A stretch of 9,666 nt of DNA from Ramlibacter sp. (GTDB lineage Bacteria > Pseudomonadota > Gammaproteobacteria > Burkholderiales > Burkholderiaceae_C): contig JAQGMT010000045.1 in assembly GCA_028292185.1 (NCBI GenBank), positions 1 through 9,666 of the forward strand. Reading direction: 5' to 3'. Below are positions 1 through 6,048 of the stretch, piece after piece. The notes under the pieces are model-generated. The model searched no databases. It had not been told where the DNA came from and saw only the letters and a program-made list of their open reading frames with translations. A program made the translations under genes and the position numbers. The stretch's first letter is position 1; every line of letters starts with the position of its first letter.

Positions 1-1106
1 GCAAACATCCCGCGCGGCGGCTGCTCGATCAGATGACCGAGCGCAGCCTGGCCTGGGAAGCCGCCGACGCGCCGGGCTTCGCCGCTTTCCTGGAGCCATT
101 GCAGCAAGCGGTGGAAGCGTTGCTGGCAACTCGCCGGGATGGGCCGGAGCCTTTCGAATTCGCGCTGCACACGCTGGAGGAAGCGTGGGGCGACCTGCAA
201 CAGCGCGATCGCCATCATCGCGAAAAGGCGGTGCGCGCGTTGTTGCAGGCCGAGCAGCGCAACTTGCTTGCGACCAAGCTCGCAGGCGAGATGCGGCGGC
301 GACCGGATGTGGCGGCCGCGCCGCGTGAGGCCGCCGCTTTCGTGACCGGCCCGTGGTGCCAGGTGATGGCCCACGGGCGCCTGACCGACAAGACGGGTTC
401 AGCCGACCCCGGTGGCTACCACGGCTTGGTCGGTGACCTGATCTGGAGCGCGCAGCCGCGCCTGGCGGGCGCGAACGCGGCACGGTTGGGGGCGGTCGCG
501 CCCGATCTGGTGGCCAAGCTGCGGCACGGCCTGGCCACCATCGACTATCCGGCGGCATCGACCAAGCGCTTTCTCGATTGGCTCGCAGGCACCTTCCGGC
601 AGGCGGCGCAGGCCGCGGATCGGGTGCCGCAACCGCCCATGGTGGTGCCGCAGGAGCTGGAAGCCGTTGGGGCGGGCGAGGACGACGAGCAGGATTCGTG
701 GCTGGCGCCCATCGAGGCCCAGCATTCGGGCTTCATCGACACGCACCAGACGATCGAGGCCAAGCCGCTGTTCCAGCCGACCGAGCCGGGGTTCGGCCAA
801 ACGCGTCCGGCCGCTGATGAATCGGGGCCCGGCCTGACCGAAGCGGGCCTGGAGCCGGGCGCGTGGGTGGAGATGATGGTGGATGGCGGCTGGGGCCGCT
901 ACCAGGTCACCTGGGCCAGCCCGCATGGCACCTTGTTCATGTTCGCCGGCGCGCGCGGCAAGCCGCACTCGATGACCGGGCGGCTGCTGTCGAAGATGCT
1001 CAAGGGCGGCACGCTGCGCATGATCTCGGGCCAGCCGGTGGTCGAAGGTGCGCTCGATGCGGTCGCGCAGGCTGCGCTGCGCAACAGCGTCGATTTGAAA
1101 CTCTAG
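1..1106 (+). CDS. DUF1631 family protein, 3' part only (5' end outside window)
   Basis: The reading frame is open from the first complete codon (base 3), and the ten residues before the first in-window Met (base 33) read KHPARRLLDQ. They resemble internal DUF1631 sequence, so the Met at 33 is probably not the start and the gene is cut by the left edge. About 367 residues are visible. The C-terminal block (bases about 850-1090) has the features I associate with DUF1631: a W-V-E motif, the stretch YQVTWASPHGTLFMFAG, a HSMTGR segment, and a conserved end ALDAVAQAALRNS. The middle is acidic and low in conservation. DUF1631 proteins are long (usually 700 residues or more), found in beta- and gammaproteobacteria, and of unknown function; old database labels calling them thymidine phosphorylase are not supported by anything visible here. 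The stop TAG (1104-1106) directly touches the stop of the convergent hydrolase gene. Confidence 0.85.
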   Translation, partial: KHPARRLLDQMTERSLAWEAADAPGFAAFLEPLQQAVEALLATRRDGPEPFEFALHTLEEAWGDLQQRDRHHREKAVRALLQAEQRNLLATKLAGEMRRRPDVAAAPREAAAFVTGPWCQVMAHGRLTDKTGSADPGGYHGLVGDLIWSAQPRLAGANAARLGAVAPDLVAKLRHGLATIDYPAASTKRFLDWLAGTFRQAAQAADRVPQPPMVVPQELEAVGAGEDDEQDSWLAPIEAQHSGFIDTHQTIEAKPLFQPTEPGFGQTRPAADESGPGLTEAGLEPGAWVEMMVDGGWGRYQVTWASPHGTLFMFAGARGKPHSMTGRLLSKMLKGGTLRMISGQPVVEGALDAVAQAALRNSVDLKL

Positions 1107-2120
1107 TCAGAGATCGCCAGCGGCGGGCAGGTGCAGCTTGCCCACGGTGATGCCTTGCGCGGCGCGCACGGCGCGCAGCACCGCCATCGCCGTTGCTTCG
1201 GCGGCCATCGTGCCCAGCACAAGCATGCCCAGCGTTCGCCCCGCGCCGCCGGTGCCCAGCGCGAACAGCGTGTCGCCGTCGGACATCGTGTGCACCGGGT
1301 TGATGCTGCGGGCCAGGCCGTCATGCGCCATGGTCGCCAGGCGAGTTGCCTGCGCCTTGGTGATGACGGCGTCGGTCGCAATCACGCCGATGCTGGTGTT
1401 GGTGCCCGCCAGCAGCGGCTTGGGGACATCGCCGCGCAGCAGCGCGCGCCGTGAGTCGATCAAGGATTTGCCATTGCGGCTGCGCGCACCGGCCACCACC
1501 TGGCCGGTATCGGGATCGAGCACATCGCCGACCGCGTTGCAGGCAACCAGCGCCCCGACCGTGATGCCTTCCACGGTGATCGATGCGGTGCCGATGCCGC
1601 CTTTCATCGCGCGCTCGATGCCGAAGATCTTGCCGACGACGGCTCCCGCGCCGGCGCCGACATTGCCTTGCGCCGGCGCTTTGGCCGAGGCCAGTTCGCA
1701 GGCGCGGTATCCGGCGGCCGCATCGGGCCGAATCGCAGCATTGCCGAGCATGAGGTCGAACAGCACGGCGCCCGGCACGATCGGCAGCCGCAGCGGCCCC
1801 ACCGGAAAACCCACGCCTTGTTCTTCGAGCCAGCGCATGACCCCGCTCGCGGCATCCAGTCCCCACGCGCTGCCGCCGGCCAGCAGGATGCCATGGACGC
1901 GCTCGATCAGGTTGGTCGGCGCCAGCAGGTCAGTCTCGCGGGTGCCGGGGGCGGCGCCGCGGACATCGACGCCGGCCACGGCGCCCTCGCGAGCGAGCAC
2001 GACGGTGCAGCCCGTGGGGCGCCGGGTGTCGGTGAAGTGGCCCACCTCGATTCCGGCCACGTCGGTGATGGCGCCCGCACGCGAGCGGGCGCGTCGCGAG
2101 GGAGGCGGGGCGCGGGTCAT
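1107..2120 (-). CDS. P1 family peptidase / DmpA-NylC type self-processing hydrolase (family S58 fold)
   Basis: This 337-aa Ntn-hydrolase-like protein belongs to the DmpA / nylon-oligomer-hydrolase group, in which a precursor cuts itself to free an N-terminal Ser or Thr nucleophile. The N-terminus ITDVAGIEVGHFTD (residues 18-31) and ILLAGGSAWGLDAASGV (78-94) are typical. The likely self-cleavage site is Asn241/Thr242 in AGTNTSIGVIATDA, giving subunits of about 241 and 96 residues. From memory, NylC uses Lys189, Asn219, Thr267, Asp306 and Asp308; here Lys164, Asn195, Thr242, Asp281 and Asp283 sit at nearly identical spacing. Family members cleave aminopeptidase substrates, D-amino-acid amides, beta-peptides or nylon oligomers, so the substrate is open. 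There is no signal peptide, so it is probably cytoplasmic. The ATG at 2120 lacks a clear Shine-Dalgarno; it follows a GATAAT-containing palindrome and may be leaderless. The gene stands alone on the minus strand. Confidence 0.9.
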   Translation of the reverse strand: MTRAPPPSRRARSRAGAITDVAGIEVGHFTDTRRPTGCTVVLAREGAVAGVDVRGAAPGTRETDLLAPTNLIERVHGILLAGGSAWGLDAASGVMRWLEEQGVGFPVGPLRLPIVPGAVLFDLMLGNAAIRPDAAAGYRACELASAKAPAQGNVGAGAGAVVGKIFGIERAMKGGIGTASITVEGITVGALVACNAVGDVLDPDTGQVVAGARSRNGKSLIDSRRALLRGDVPKPLLAGTNTSIGVIATDAVITKAQATRLATMAHDGLARSINPVHTMSDGDTLFALGTGGAGRTLGMLVLGTMAAEATAMAVLRAVRAAQGITVGKLHLPAAGDL

Positions 2121-2123
2121 CGG

Positions 2124-2136
2124 CGGGATTATCCCG
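2124..2136. promoter_or_regulatory. 13-bp palindrome just upstream of the P1 hydrolase start
   Basis: CGGGATTATCCCG has 6-bp arms around one central base and lies three bases before the hydrolase ATG. Read on the minus strand it contains GATAAT, a five-of-six match to the sigma-70 -10 hexamer, seven bases from the ATG. That would put the transcript start at or beside the start codon. I found no good -35 at the right spacing (the region 16-18 bp upstream reads CCTCCC-like). It could be an operator, a leaderless promoter, or chance. Confidence 0.3.
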
Positions 2137-2260
2137 GAGCCCGGCTGGCGGGAGGATTTGTCCTACAGCGGATGCGTCGCTTTGACCGACATCGGCGAAG
2201 TGCCGAGCTTCCTAAAGTGAGGTTTCGCCGGCGACCGCTGGCGTATTTTTTTCGACATGC

Positions 2261-2269
2261 GAGAGGAAG
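2261..2269 (+). promoter_or_regulatory. Ribosome binding site that fixes the start of the DUF883-like gene
   Basis: GAGAGGAAG lies five bases before the ATG at 2275. An in-frame ATG at 2257 lies just upstream of this purine-rich stretch and has no comparable site of its own, so 2275 is the better start. Confidence 0.7.
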
Positions 2270-2274
2270 CATCC

Positions 2275-2559
2275 ATGGAAACCACAGAAACCATCAGCGG
2301 CATGAACACCGGCTCGACCGGATCCACCGGACTGAACGGCGTCGGCTCGCCTGCCTCGGGCACCGTGCAGAAGGTCGCTCAGAAAGCCCACGAAACCGTC
2401 GACAAGCTCGAGCAGACGCTCGGCTCCAGCAGCGAGACCGTGATGGCCTGGCAGCAGGAGTACGGCGAAATGGCGCGCGAGCAGGTCAGGGCCAATCCGC
2501 TGACGGTGGTGGCCGGAGCCTTCGCTGTCGGTTATCTGTTCGCCAAGCTGATGCGCTGA
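2275..2559 (+). CDS. Small DUF883 / ElaB-YqjD-like membrane-anchored protein
   Basis: A 94-aa protein in three parts: a Ser/Thr/Gly-rich disordered N-terminus (1-30, with a GSTGSTG run), an amphipathic, probably helical region (31-72, QKVAQKAHETVDKLEQTLG onward), and one C-terminal hydrophobic segment (about 76-91) after the phrase RANPLTVVAGAFAVGYL. The arrangement of charged helix, an (R/E)xxP turn, then a Gly-rich single membrane helix with a basic end is that of the DUF883 family. E. coli ElaB and YqjD, members of that family, are tail-anchored inner-membrane proteins, and YqjD binds ribosomes in stationary phase. Its role here is inferred from that similarity only, since the N-terminal half is not conserved enough to be sure. 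It is monocistronic: divergent from the P1 hydrolase and followed by a GC hairpin. Related small genes are often stress-induced, but I could not identify a convincing promoter. Confidence 0.7.
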   Translation: METTETISGMNTGSTGSTGLNGVGSPASGTVQKVAQKAHETVDKLEQTLGSSSETVMAWQQEYGEMAREQVRANPLTVVAGAFAVGYLFAKLMR

Positions 2560-2565
2560 GCCTCG

Positions 2566-2588
2566 GGGCGCCAGCCGCGCTGGCGCCC
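2566..2588 (+). terminator. Perfect 10-bp GC hairpin after the DUF883-like gene
   Basis: The arms 2566-2575 (GGGCGCCAGC) and 2579-2588 (GCTGGCGCCC) are perfectly complementary with a three-base loop, starting seven bases after the stop codon. There is no T-run behind it, so it is not a textbook intrinsic terminator. It may stabilise the 3' end, or act as a pause or terminator in a GC-rich host. Confidence 0.45.
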
Positions 2589-2595
2589 AAGTGCG

Positions 2596-2607
2596 GGCGG
2601 GCCCGCC
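2596..2607. other. 12-bp perfect palindrome between the DUF883-like gene and the exporter
   Basis: GGCGGGCCCGCC is self-complementary over all 12 bases and lies eight bases after the larger hairpin. It could add to 3'-end structure or be a protein-binding site in front of the exporter, but in DNA this GC-rich a short palindrome can arise by chance. Confidence 0.25.
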
Positions 2608-2687
2608 ACGGAGCCGATCAGTACAGGCTAGCATGGGCGAATGGAAATCGTGCCCAGGCGCTGTTGCTGTCGCGACCGGACGGTCCC

Positions 2688-3761
2688 GTGACCCCGCACA
2701 CGCATTCGCATCGCTTGCCGCGCGGCGTGCTGGCCAGCCTGGCCGCCGCGCTGCTGTTCGGCGCCGGCACGCCGATCGCGAAATTGCTGCTGGCGCAGGC
2801 CAGCCCGTGGCTGCTGGCCGCCTTGCTCTATCTGGGTTCGGGCGTCGGGCTCGCGTTGCTGCGAGCTTTGCGCCGCGCGCCGGCGTACAGCGTGACGCGC
2901 GGCGACTTCAAGTGGCTGGCGGGTGCCGTGTTCGCCGGCGGCATCATCGGTCCGGTGCTCTTGATGCTGGGCCTTGTGTCCATGGCCGCGGCCCCCGCCT
3001 CCCTGTTGCTCAATGCCGAAGCGGTGTTTACTTCGCTGCTGGCGTGGTTCGTCTTCAAGGAAAACGTCGACTGGCGGGTTGCGCTGGGCATGCTGGCCAT
3101 CGTCGCCGGCGGATTGGTGCTCGCCTGGCCCGGTCAACTTGATTGGCCCGGCTGGGCACCCTTGCTGTGTGTGATTGGCGCGTGCCTCGCGTGGGCCATC
3201 GACAACAACCTGACGCGCAAGGTGGCGCTCGCCGATGCGTCCTGGATCGCGATGGTGAAAGGCCTGGCGGCGGGTGCGACCAACCTGGCGCTCGCGCTGG
3301 CACTGGGCGCCGCGTGGCCGGCGTGGCCCGTGGTGCTGGCGGCAGCGGCCCTGGGATTTGCCAGCTATGGGGTGAGCCTCGCCCTCTTCGTCGTCGCTTT
3401 GCGCGAACTGGGCACGGCCCGCACCGGCGCCTATTTTTCGGTGGCACCATTTTTTGGCGCGCTGCTCGCGGTGACGCTCTTGGGCGAGCCGGCCAGCTGG
3501 CCGTTGCTGGCGGCAGGCGCCTTGATGGCGGTCGGTGTGGCCCTGCATCTTTCCGAGCGCCACGAACATCCGCATGCGCACGCGCCGATGCAACACACGC
3601 ACGAGCACTTGCATGGTCCCGACGACCCGCATCACGATCACGATCACGCGCATGAAGTGGCAGCGGCCCCGGCCACGCCCCACACCCATCCGCATCGGCA
3701 CCAGCCGCTGCTGCACAGCCACCCGCATTTTCCGGAGGCGCATCACCGCCATGAGCACTGA
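2688..3761 (+). CDS. DMT superfamily (EamA) exporter with long histidine-rich C-terminal tail
   Basis: A 357-aa inner-membrane protein with two EamA repeats: about ten hydrophobic helices between residues 13 and 286, and the typical LNAEAVFTSLLAW (108-120) and GAYFSVAPFFGALLA (247-261) segments ending repeats one and two. EamA proteins usually export metabolites or amino acids by proton exchange; the substrate is unknown. Residues 291-357 form a hydrophilic tail with 24 His among 67 residues, mostly as H-x-H. A small His cluster (PHTHSH) also follows the start, so both ends could bind divalent metal. The frame stays open far upstream over the antisense hydrolase gene; I chose GTG 2688 because the first helix follows almost at once and upstream residues look non-coding. 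There is no strong Shine-Dalgarno, so the start is uncertain by some codons. The tail's last codons overlap the next gene by 11 nt. Confidence 0.88.
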   Translation: MTPHTHSHRLPRGVLASLAAALLFGAGTPIAKLLLAQASPWLLAALLYLGSGVGLALLRALRRAPAYSVTRGDFKWLAGAVFAGGIIGPVLLMLGLVSMAAAPASLLLNAEAVFTSLLAWFVFKENVDWRVALGMLAIVAGGLVLAWPGQLDWPGWAPLLCVIGACLAWAIDNNLTRKVALADASWIAMVKGLAAGATNLALALALGAAWPAWPVVLAAAALGFASYGVSLALFVVALRELGTARTGAYFSVAPFFGALLAVTLLGEPASWPLLAAGALMAVGVALHLSERHEHPHAHAPMQHTHEHLHGPDDPHHDHDHAHEVAAAPATPHTHPHRHQPLLHSHPHFPEAHHRHEH

Positions 3762-4128
3762 CCCCCTGCCACGCCGTCCGCAAAATGTGCACAAGGCGTA
3801 CCACGCCCATGTTTATTTCGGCCCGGACACCGTCGCGCAAGCGCGGCACCTGGTCGAAGAGGCCGGCCTGCAATTCAAGGTGCAGGTCGGCCGCGTGCAC
3901 GAGAAGCTGGTCGGGCCGCACCCTGCGTGGAGCTGCCAGCTGGCTTTCAGCGCGGCCGAGTTCGACAAGATCATTCCCTGGCTCGATGAACACCGCGGCA
4001 GCCTCGACGTGTTCGTCCACGGCCTGTCCGGCGACGACCTGGCCGACCACACGACGCACGCCTCCTGGCTGGGCAAGGAATGGCCGCTGAACCTGGAGAT
4101 GTTCCAGCGCCCTCGGGCCAATCCATAG
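3751..4128 (+). CDS. DOPA 4,5-dioxygenase family protein
   Basis: A 125-aa protein matching the small DOPA 4,5-dioxygenase family (PF08883 type) over almost its whole length. The conserved histidines are visible: YHAHVYF (16-23; His18, His20), RVHEKLVGPHPAW (48-60; His50, His57), and VFVHGLSGDDLADHTTHASW (87-106; His90, His100, His103). Fungal and plant members open the ring of L-DOPA with a non-haem iron centre on the betalain/muscaflavin route. Most bacterial members have no proven substrate, so extradiol cleavage of a catechol is an inference. The ATG overlaps the exporter gene by 11 nt in another frame, with GGAGG at 3734-3738 twelve bases upstream, so translation is probably coupled. The frame is open to 3535, but that upstream part is the out-of-frame shadow of the exporter tail. 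No signal peptide, so cytoplasmic. Confidence 0.87.
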   Translation: MSTDPLPRRPQNVHKAYHAHVYFGPDTVAQARHLVEEAGLQFKVQVGRVHEKLVGPHPAWSCQLAFSAAEFDKIIPWLDEHRGSLDVFVHGLSGDDLADHTTHASWLGKEWPLNLEMFQRPRANP

Positions 4129-4188
4129 GGGTATCTGCTTCGGGCGATCCCTGATGCCTCGGGGCAGCGCTGCGGCTACCCTGGGGCC

Positions 4189-5877
4189 ATGGATCGACCG
4201 CATCACAAGTTCTGGCCCAGGCGCCTGCCGCACTCATTGACACCGCCGGCCACGTCGCTGTGGGACAACCTGGATATCAGCGCGCGGCGCTATCCCGAGA
4301 AGGCCGCGCTGGTGTTCTTCGGCCGCATCTTCAGCTACCGCGAACTGCGCGACCTGGCCGAACGGCTGGCAGCGCAGTTGCATGCCGTGGGGGTACGCAA
4401 GGGCGACCGGGTGATGCTCGACATGCAGAACTGTCCGCAGCTGGTGATCGCGCATTTCGCCATCCTGCGCGCCAACGCGGTGGTGGTGCCCGTGAACCCG
4501 ATGAACCGGGCCGAGGAGCTCAAGCACTACATCGAGGATCCGGATGCGAAGGTGGCGATCACCACCGCCGATCTGGCACCGGAGATCGCCCGGGCCTGCG
4601 ACGCGCTTGCGCCGGCGCAGCGGCTGTCGCACCTGATCGTGAGCCAGTTCACCGATGCCTTCGATCCCGATGCCGCCGGTGCGGACGCGATGCCCGACGC
4701 CTGGCGCGACTGGCTGCTGACGCGCCATCCCTTGCCCGCGCTCGCGGGCGGCGAGGTGATCAGCTGGCAGGCGGCGCTCGATAACACGGCGCCTTTGCCG
4801 CCGCTGCAGGTGGGCCCCGCCGATCTCGCGGTGCTGCCGTACACCAGCGGCACCACCGGATTGCCCAAGGGCTGCATGCACTTGCACGGCAGCATCATGC
4901 ACAACGCGGTGGCGAGTTCCACCTGGGGCAATGCGACGGCGGAAAACGTGACGCTGCTGGTGGTGCCGATGTTTCACATCACCGGGATGGTGAGCCTGCT
5001 GCATTCCAACATCTACACCGCCTCAACGCTGATCGTGATGCCGCGCTGGGACCGCGACCTGGCCGGCCGCCTGATCTCGCGCTGGAAGGTCACCACCTGG
5101 ACCAACATCCCCACCATGGTGATCGACCTGATGGGCAGCCCGAACTTCGATCAGTACGACTTGTCCAGCCTGGTGTACATAGGCGGCGGCGGCGCGGCGA
5201 TGCCGCAGGCGGTGGCGCAGCGATTGCTCGAGCAGTTCGGCCTGCGCTATGTGGAAGGCTATGGCCTGACCGAAACGGCGGCGCCTTCGCACAGCAATCC
5301 GCCGGACCATCCGAAGCAACAGTGCCTGGGCATTCCGTTCATGAGCTGCGAGGCGCGCGTGGTGGACCCCGAGACGTTGCGCGAACTGCCGCCCGGCGAA
5401 CAGGGCGAGATCATCATTCGCGGCCCCATGGTGTTCGCGGGCTACTGGAAACGGCCCGAGGCCACAGCGGCGGCGTTCATCGAATTCGAGGGCCAGCGCT
5501 TCTTCCGGTCCGGCGACCTCGGACACGTCGACGCCGACGGGTACTTTTTTCTGACCGATCGCCTCAAGCGAATGATCAACGCGTCCGGCTTCAAGGTCTG
5601 GCCGGCGGAAGTGGAGGCGCTGATGTTCCGCCATCCGGCCATCGCCGAGGCTTGCGTTATCTCGGCCAAGGACAGCTATCGCGGCGAGACCGTCAAGGCG
5701 GTCGTCGTTTTGCGCGCCAGCCACAAAGGCAAGGTGAGTGAGCAGGACATCGCCCAGTGGTGCCGCGAAAACATGGCGGTGTACAAGGCGCCCCGCGTCG
5801 TGCAATTCGCCGAGGCCTTGCCCAAGAGCGGCAGCGGCAAGGTGATGTGGCGCACGCTGCAGGAAGCCGAGGGATGA
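4189..5877 (+). CDS. Long/medium-chain acyl-CoA synthetase (AMP-forming, ANL superfamily)
   Basis: A complete 562-aa adenylating enzyme that would activate a carboxylic acid with ATP to an acyl-AMP and then to acyl-CoA. The motifs appear in order: P-loop YTSGTTGLPKGCMH (218-231), IGGGGAAMP (331-339), YGLTETAA (358-365), FRSGDLGHVDADGYF (439-453) with the ribose-binding Asp443, the hinge block DRLKRMINASGFKVWP (457-472), and the A10 motif LPKSGSGKVMW with catalytic Lys551. Length and architecture fit the fatty-acyl/long-chain ligase group, but chain length or an aromatic substrate cannot be decided from sequence. Start ATG 4189 has only a weak purine stretch (TGGGG) before it. TACCCT at 4177-4182 may be a -10 giving a very short leader. 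It lies 60 nt after the dioxygenase gene, so co-transcription is possible but unproven. It is soluble, with no transmembrane segment. Confidence 0.93.
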   Translation: MDRPHHKFWPRRLPHSLTPPATSLWDNLDISARRYPEKAALVFFGRIFSYRELRDLAERLAAQLHAVGVRKGDRVMLDMQNCPQLVIAHFAILRANAVVVPVNPMNRAEELKHYIEDPDAKVAITTADLAPEIARACDALAPAQRLSHLIVSQFTDAFDPDAAGADAMPDAWRDWLLTRHPLPALAGGEVISWQAALDNTAPLPPLQVGPADLAVLPYTSGTTGLPKGCMHLHGSIMHNAVASSTWGNATAENVTLLVVPMFHITGMVSLLHSNIYTASTLIVMPRWDRDLAGRLISRWKVTTWTNIPTMVIDLMGSPNFDQYDLSSLVYIGGGGAAMPQAVAQRLLEQFGLRYVEGYGLTETAAPSHSNPPDHPKQQCLGIPFMSCEARVVDPETLRELPPGEQGEIIIRGPMVFAGYWKRPEATAAAFIEFEGQRFFRSGDLGHVDADGYFFLTDRLKRMINASGFKVWPAEVEALMFRHPAIAEACVISAKDSYRGETVKAVVVLRASHKGKVSEQDIAQWCRENMAVYKAPRVVQFAEALPKSGSGKVMWRTLQEAEG

Positions 5878-5939
5878 CGAGCCCGCTGGCGCCGAGCACG
5901 GGCTGGCAGGAAAGATCACTGCCGGGCGAAGTCGTCTGA
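5874..5939 (+). CDS. Possible 21-codon ORF overlapping the ligase stop (doubtful)
   Basis: An ATG at 5874 overlaps the ligase stop in an ATGA arrangement, and the frame then runs 21 codons (MTSPLAPSTGWQERSLPGEV V) to TGA at 5937-5939. ATGA overlap is the usual shape of a translationally coupled downstream gene, but the peptide matches no family I know. It could be the remnant of a lost operon gene, a coupling element, or chance. It is listed because it is the only coding candidate between the ligase and the KaiC-like gene. The rest of 5940-6022 holds only small GC stem-loops (for example GGCTG-AAA-CAGCC at 5967-5979) with no T-run. Confidence 0.13.
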   Translation: MTSPLAPSTGWQERSLPGEVV

Positions 5940-6040
5940 TTCGAAAGCCCGAAGGGCCGCGGCGCCGGCTGAAACAGCCCAGCTGTCGGATATGGCCTAC
6001 GCGGGCCGCGGCAGTTTTCCCCTAGCATGTCGGGTTGAGC

Positions 6041-6046
6041 ACGGAG
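6041..6046 (+). promoter_or_regulatory. Putative ribosome binding site of the KaiC-like gene
   Basis: ACGGAG ends two bases before the ATG at 6049, which is closer than ideal. It supports 6049 over the in-frame ATG at 5992, whose product would carry 19 extra residues unlike any KaiC N-terminus. A TAGCAT hexamer at 6023-6028 could be a -10, but no matching -35 was found. Confidence 0.4.
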
Positions 6047-6048
6047 CC

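Noticed and set aside
33..35. ATG 33 as the start of the DUF1631 gene
   Set aside because: The frame is open to the left edge with plausible DUF1631 residues before it, and the visible protein is only about half the usual family length.
1138..2220. 360-codon plus-strand frame opposite the P1 hydrolase
   Set aside because: Low-complexity Ser/Pro/Ala/Thr translation and a shadow of the hydrolase, whose catalytic residues are all in place.
1668..2687. In-frame open extension upstream of the exporter, making a 697-codon ORF
   Set aside because: It runs antisense through the P1 hydrolase and out of frame across the DUF883-like gene. The translation is Arg/Gly/Ala-rich without family features, and the exporter's first membrane helix begins right after GTG 2688.
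3558..3758. His-codon-rich stretch as a tandem DNA repeat or CRISPR-like array
   Set aside because: Units are irregular in length and sequence. The periodicity is explained by H-x-H coding in the exporter tail.
2628..4233. Two minus-strand frames of about 390 codons each opposite the exporter and dioxygenase genes
   Set aside because: Arg/Gln/Gly-rich translations without domains, antisense to two well-supported genes. The apparent basic repeats mirror the His codons of the exporter tail.
5992..6048. Upstream ATG of the KaiC-like gene (19 extra residues)
   Set aside because: The extra residues lack KaiC similarity and overlap the likely promoter/leader region. The ATG at 6049 has a GGAG just before it and gives the usual family N-terminus.
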